Source: Ophioderma brevispina (Eukaryota; Echinodermata; Ophiuroidea; Amphilepidida; Ophiodermatidae). From it: a DNA stretch of 64,000 bases. Below the pieces are notes generated by a model. That model was not told the DNA's origin and did not search any database. It saw only the letters and a list, made by a program, of their open reading frames with translations. This document shows positions 61,936 to 64,000 of the stretch, in pieces. Each line of letters begins with the position of its first letter. Within the stretch, counting starts at the first letter, position 1. Made by a program: the position numbers and the translations under genes. The stretch lies in NCBI GenBank assembly GCA_023653785.1, contig JAMKCH010041271.1, positions 62,001 through 126,000 on the forward strand, given 5' to 3'.

Positions 61936-63263
61936 ATTTGATCATTTTGTAATGATGTCATAATTTTGGATCAAGGGAACACAAGAACTTTCCTTCCCTA
62001 ATAATAATGTATTTTGACAAATACTATTTTGTGTGAGAATTCTACTTTTGCCTCTACTCATGCATAATTTTTTGTCAGTGATCAGCCTAAATGATCTGAC
62101 CTTGAACTTAGGCCTATAGGCCTATAGGGAACTGACTGGTAGGATTATGAATTTTGTAATAAAGCTAACGCATAATTCCACAATTTTCTACCAATTGAAA
62201 CATTTATAGCTCTTTATAGATGGTGATATGCATTACTTCAGTGTATAAATCTGAACTTTCAATTTTTAGGGACGTCTGATATGTGAAATCTCTTGATGCA
62301 CCTTATACAAACACGACCACAACACCACCTCAAATGTGTGTGTCAAAATCTCTCTTTTTTAAAAGAAAAAAAATACGTGCCGTACATGTTTCTCTCGCTC
62401 GCTTCCGGTGTCATATTTTAGAGTGTCCGGTCGTTTTAGTGTCCGTCGGACGCTAAGGTTTAAATCTGAGAGTCTGACGGATACTAAGTTCTGTGTTTCA
62501 TTGTCCTAGGACTCCTGGTATTAAAATGGAGCGTCCCATAGGACTGTTTTTTTTTTTTTTTTTTTTTCCCCCCTGAGAGGGAAAATTTCCCAAGACTGGG
62601 AAATTTGCCCCCTCAGAGTGGGTAGGCCTGTTACGCCACTGACTGGGATCAACTGGAATTTTGACCTGGGATTTGATCATTTTGTAATGATGTCAAGGGA
62701 ACACAAGAACTTTCCTTCCCTAATAATAATGTATTTTGACAAATACTATTTTGTGTGAGAATTCTACTTTTGCCTCTACTCATGCATAATTTTTTTGTCA
62801 GTGATCAGCCTAAATGATCTGACCTTGAACTTAGGCCTATAGGGAACTGACTGGTAGGATTATGAATTTTGTAATAAAGCTAACGCATAATTCCACAATT
62901 TTCTACCAATTGAAACATTTTATAACTCTTTATAGATGGTGATATGCATTACTTCAGTGTATAAATCTGAACTTTCAATTTTTAGGGACGTCTGATATGT
63001 GAAATCTCTTGATGCACCTTATACAAACACGACCACAACACCACCTCAAATGTGTGTGTCAAAATCTCTCTTTTTTAAAAGAAAAAAAATACGTGCCGTA
63101 CATGTTTCTCTCGCTCGCTTCCGGTGTCATATTTTAGAGTGTCCGGTCGTTTTAGTGTCCGTCGGACGCTAAGGTTTAAATCTGAGAGTCTGACGGATAC
63201 TAAGTTCTGTGTTTCATTGTCCTAGGACCCCTGGTATTAAAATGGAGCGTCCCATAGGACTGT
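61907..63263. repeat. Near-identical direct duplication of ~0.63 kb
   Basis: 61907-62546 and 62642-63263 are almost the same sequence, differing by a few short indels (for example one against two copies of TAGGCCTA, and loss of TAATTTTGGAT). Between them lies a T-run with C-rich sequence and a small palindrome (62547-62641). Copy 1 stops exactly where the T-run begins. Confidence 0.92.
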
Positions 63264-64000
63264 TGGTTATAAGTCGTTTTTTGTCCGCCGGACACTACGG
63301 TTTAAGTGTCGGAGTCCATCGGACACCAAGGTTTAAATCTGAGAGTCCGACGGATACAATGTTTTATGTATCATTGTCCTAGGACTCCTGGTTTTAAATT
63401 AGAACGTCCCATAGGATTGTGTGTTATTATTTGTGTTTTGTCCGTCGGACATTTAAGTTTAAATCTGAGAGTCCGACGGATCCCGAGTAATATATTTTCA
63501 TTGTTCCTTGGACTCCTGGTTTTTAAACTGGAGCGTCCCCATAGGACTTGTGTGATAAGTTTTGTTTTTTGTCCGTCGGACACTAAGGTTTAAGTCTGAG
63601 AGTCCCTATGGACACTAAGTTCCACGTTTCATTGTCCTAGTCCTCCTGGTTTTAAAATGGAGGCATCCCATAGGACTGTGTGTATAAGTGTTGTTTTGGG
63701 TCCGTCCGGACACTAAGGTTTTTAAGGTCAGAGAGTCCGACGGACACTAGTCAACGTTCATTGTCCTAAGGACTCCCCCTGGTTTTAAAATGGAGCGCCC
63801 ATAGGACTGTTTGTAATAAGTGGGGGTTTTTGTCGTCGGACACTAAGGGTTTAGTCTGAGAGTCCGACGACACTAACTCAACGTTTCATGTCCTAGGACT
63901 CCGGTTTTAAAATGGAGCGTCCCCATAGGACTGTGTGTTAATAAGTAGTTTTTGTCCGTCGGACACTAAGTTTAAGTCTGAGAGTCCGACTTGACACTAA
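63120..64000. repeat. Satellite of ~120-155-bp units, continues past the window end
   Basis: Units contain GTCCGTCGGAC, TAAGGTTTAA.TCTGAGAGT, CCGACGGA, CATTGTCCTAGGACTCCTGG and ATGGAGCGTCCCATAGGACT. GTCCGTCGGAC-like words recur near 63158, 63283, 63440, 63570, 63700, 63833 and 63955, so spacing is mostly 122-132. Later units show more single-base losses. A lone unit also ends the first copy of the duplication at about 62430-62546. Confidence 0.92.

Overview
The window looks like eukaryotic, repeat-rich, gene-poor nuclear DNA. There are no operons, no long ORFs, canonical GT-AG introns, many transposon remnants, microsatellites and minisatellites, and a tRNA-derived SINE. The only confidently recognised host gene is a membrane (renal-type, M19) dipeptidase. 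Together with the repeat types and a strong excess of the octamer TAGGCCTA, this suggests a metazoan, most plausibly a marine invertebrate deuterostome (echinoderm, hemichordate or cephalochordate). That placement is inference from general resemblance; the sequence does not prove it.

Layout. 1-3.7 kb: intergenic, with a polypurine tract and copies of a small dispersed repeat. 3.7-4.75 kb: decayed LINE reverse transcriptase 3' end. 6.2-15.3 kb: mosaic of direct duplications (6.90/8.21 kb; 9.0-9.4 plus 10.9-12.9 kb against 12.9-15.0 kb), with a hAT-like element (9.67-10.78 kb) in only one copy. 15.98-24.0 kb: TTAA-flanked MITEs, a possible class A GPCR fragment, two dispersed repeats A and B, and a TTAA transposon carrying a SINE with clean target-site duplications. 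24.94-26.53 kb: complete-ended Tc1-type element (TA site, about 220-bp inverted repeats) with a broken transposase. 26.8-27.5 kb: a second LINE 3' end. 28-46 kb: microsatellites, a 1.45-kb inverted-repeat element rich in minisatellites, two copies of another TTAA MITE, local tandem duplications, and long stretches where nothing is recognised.

46.4-55.6 kb, minus strand: dipeptidase gene. Eight exons are identifiable (A to H, 5' to 3'), most with matching splice sites and phases and with the zinc-ligand motifs. Two exons (A and G) carry frameshifts or a stop, a 1-kb block holding exons B and C is tandemly duplicated in degraded form, and an intron holds a striking array of about 15 tandem 17-bp palindromes. 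The introns also carry MITEs. The first exon(s) (signal peptide) and the C-terminal tail are not identified.

55.8-64 kb: second copies of repeats A and B, more MITEs, a minisatellite interrupted by a TTACGGAAA-rich element containing a perfect 38-bp palindrome, a near-identical 0.63-kb direct duplication, and a roughly 130-bp satellite running off the end.

The reading is a decaying or error-affected dipeptidase gene inside transposon-dominated DNA. Many frameshifts sit in homopolymers, so part of the apparent decay may be assembly error. No complete protein-coding gene, rRNA, functional tRNA or CRISPR array is visible.
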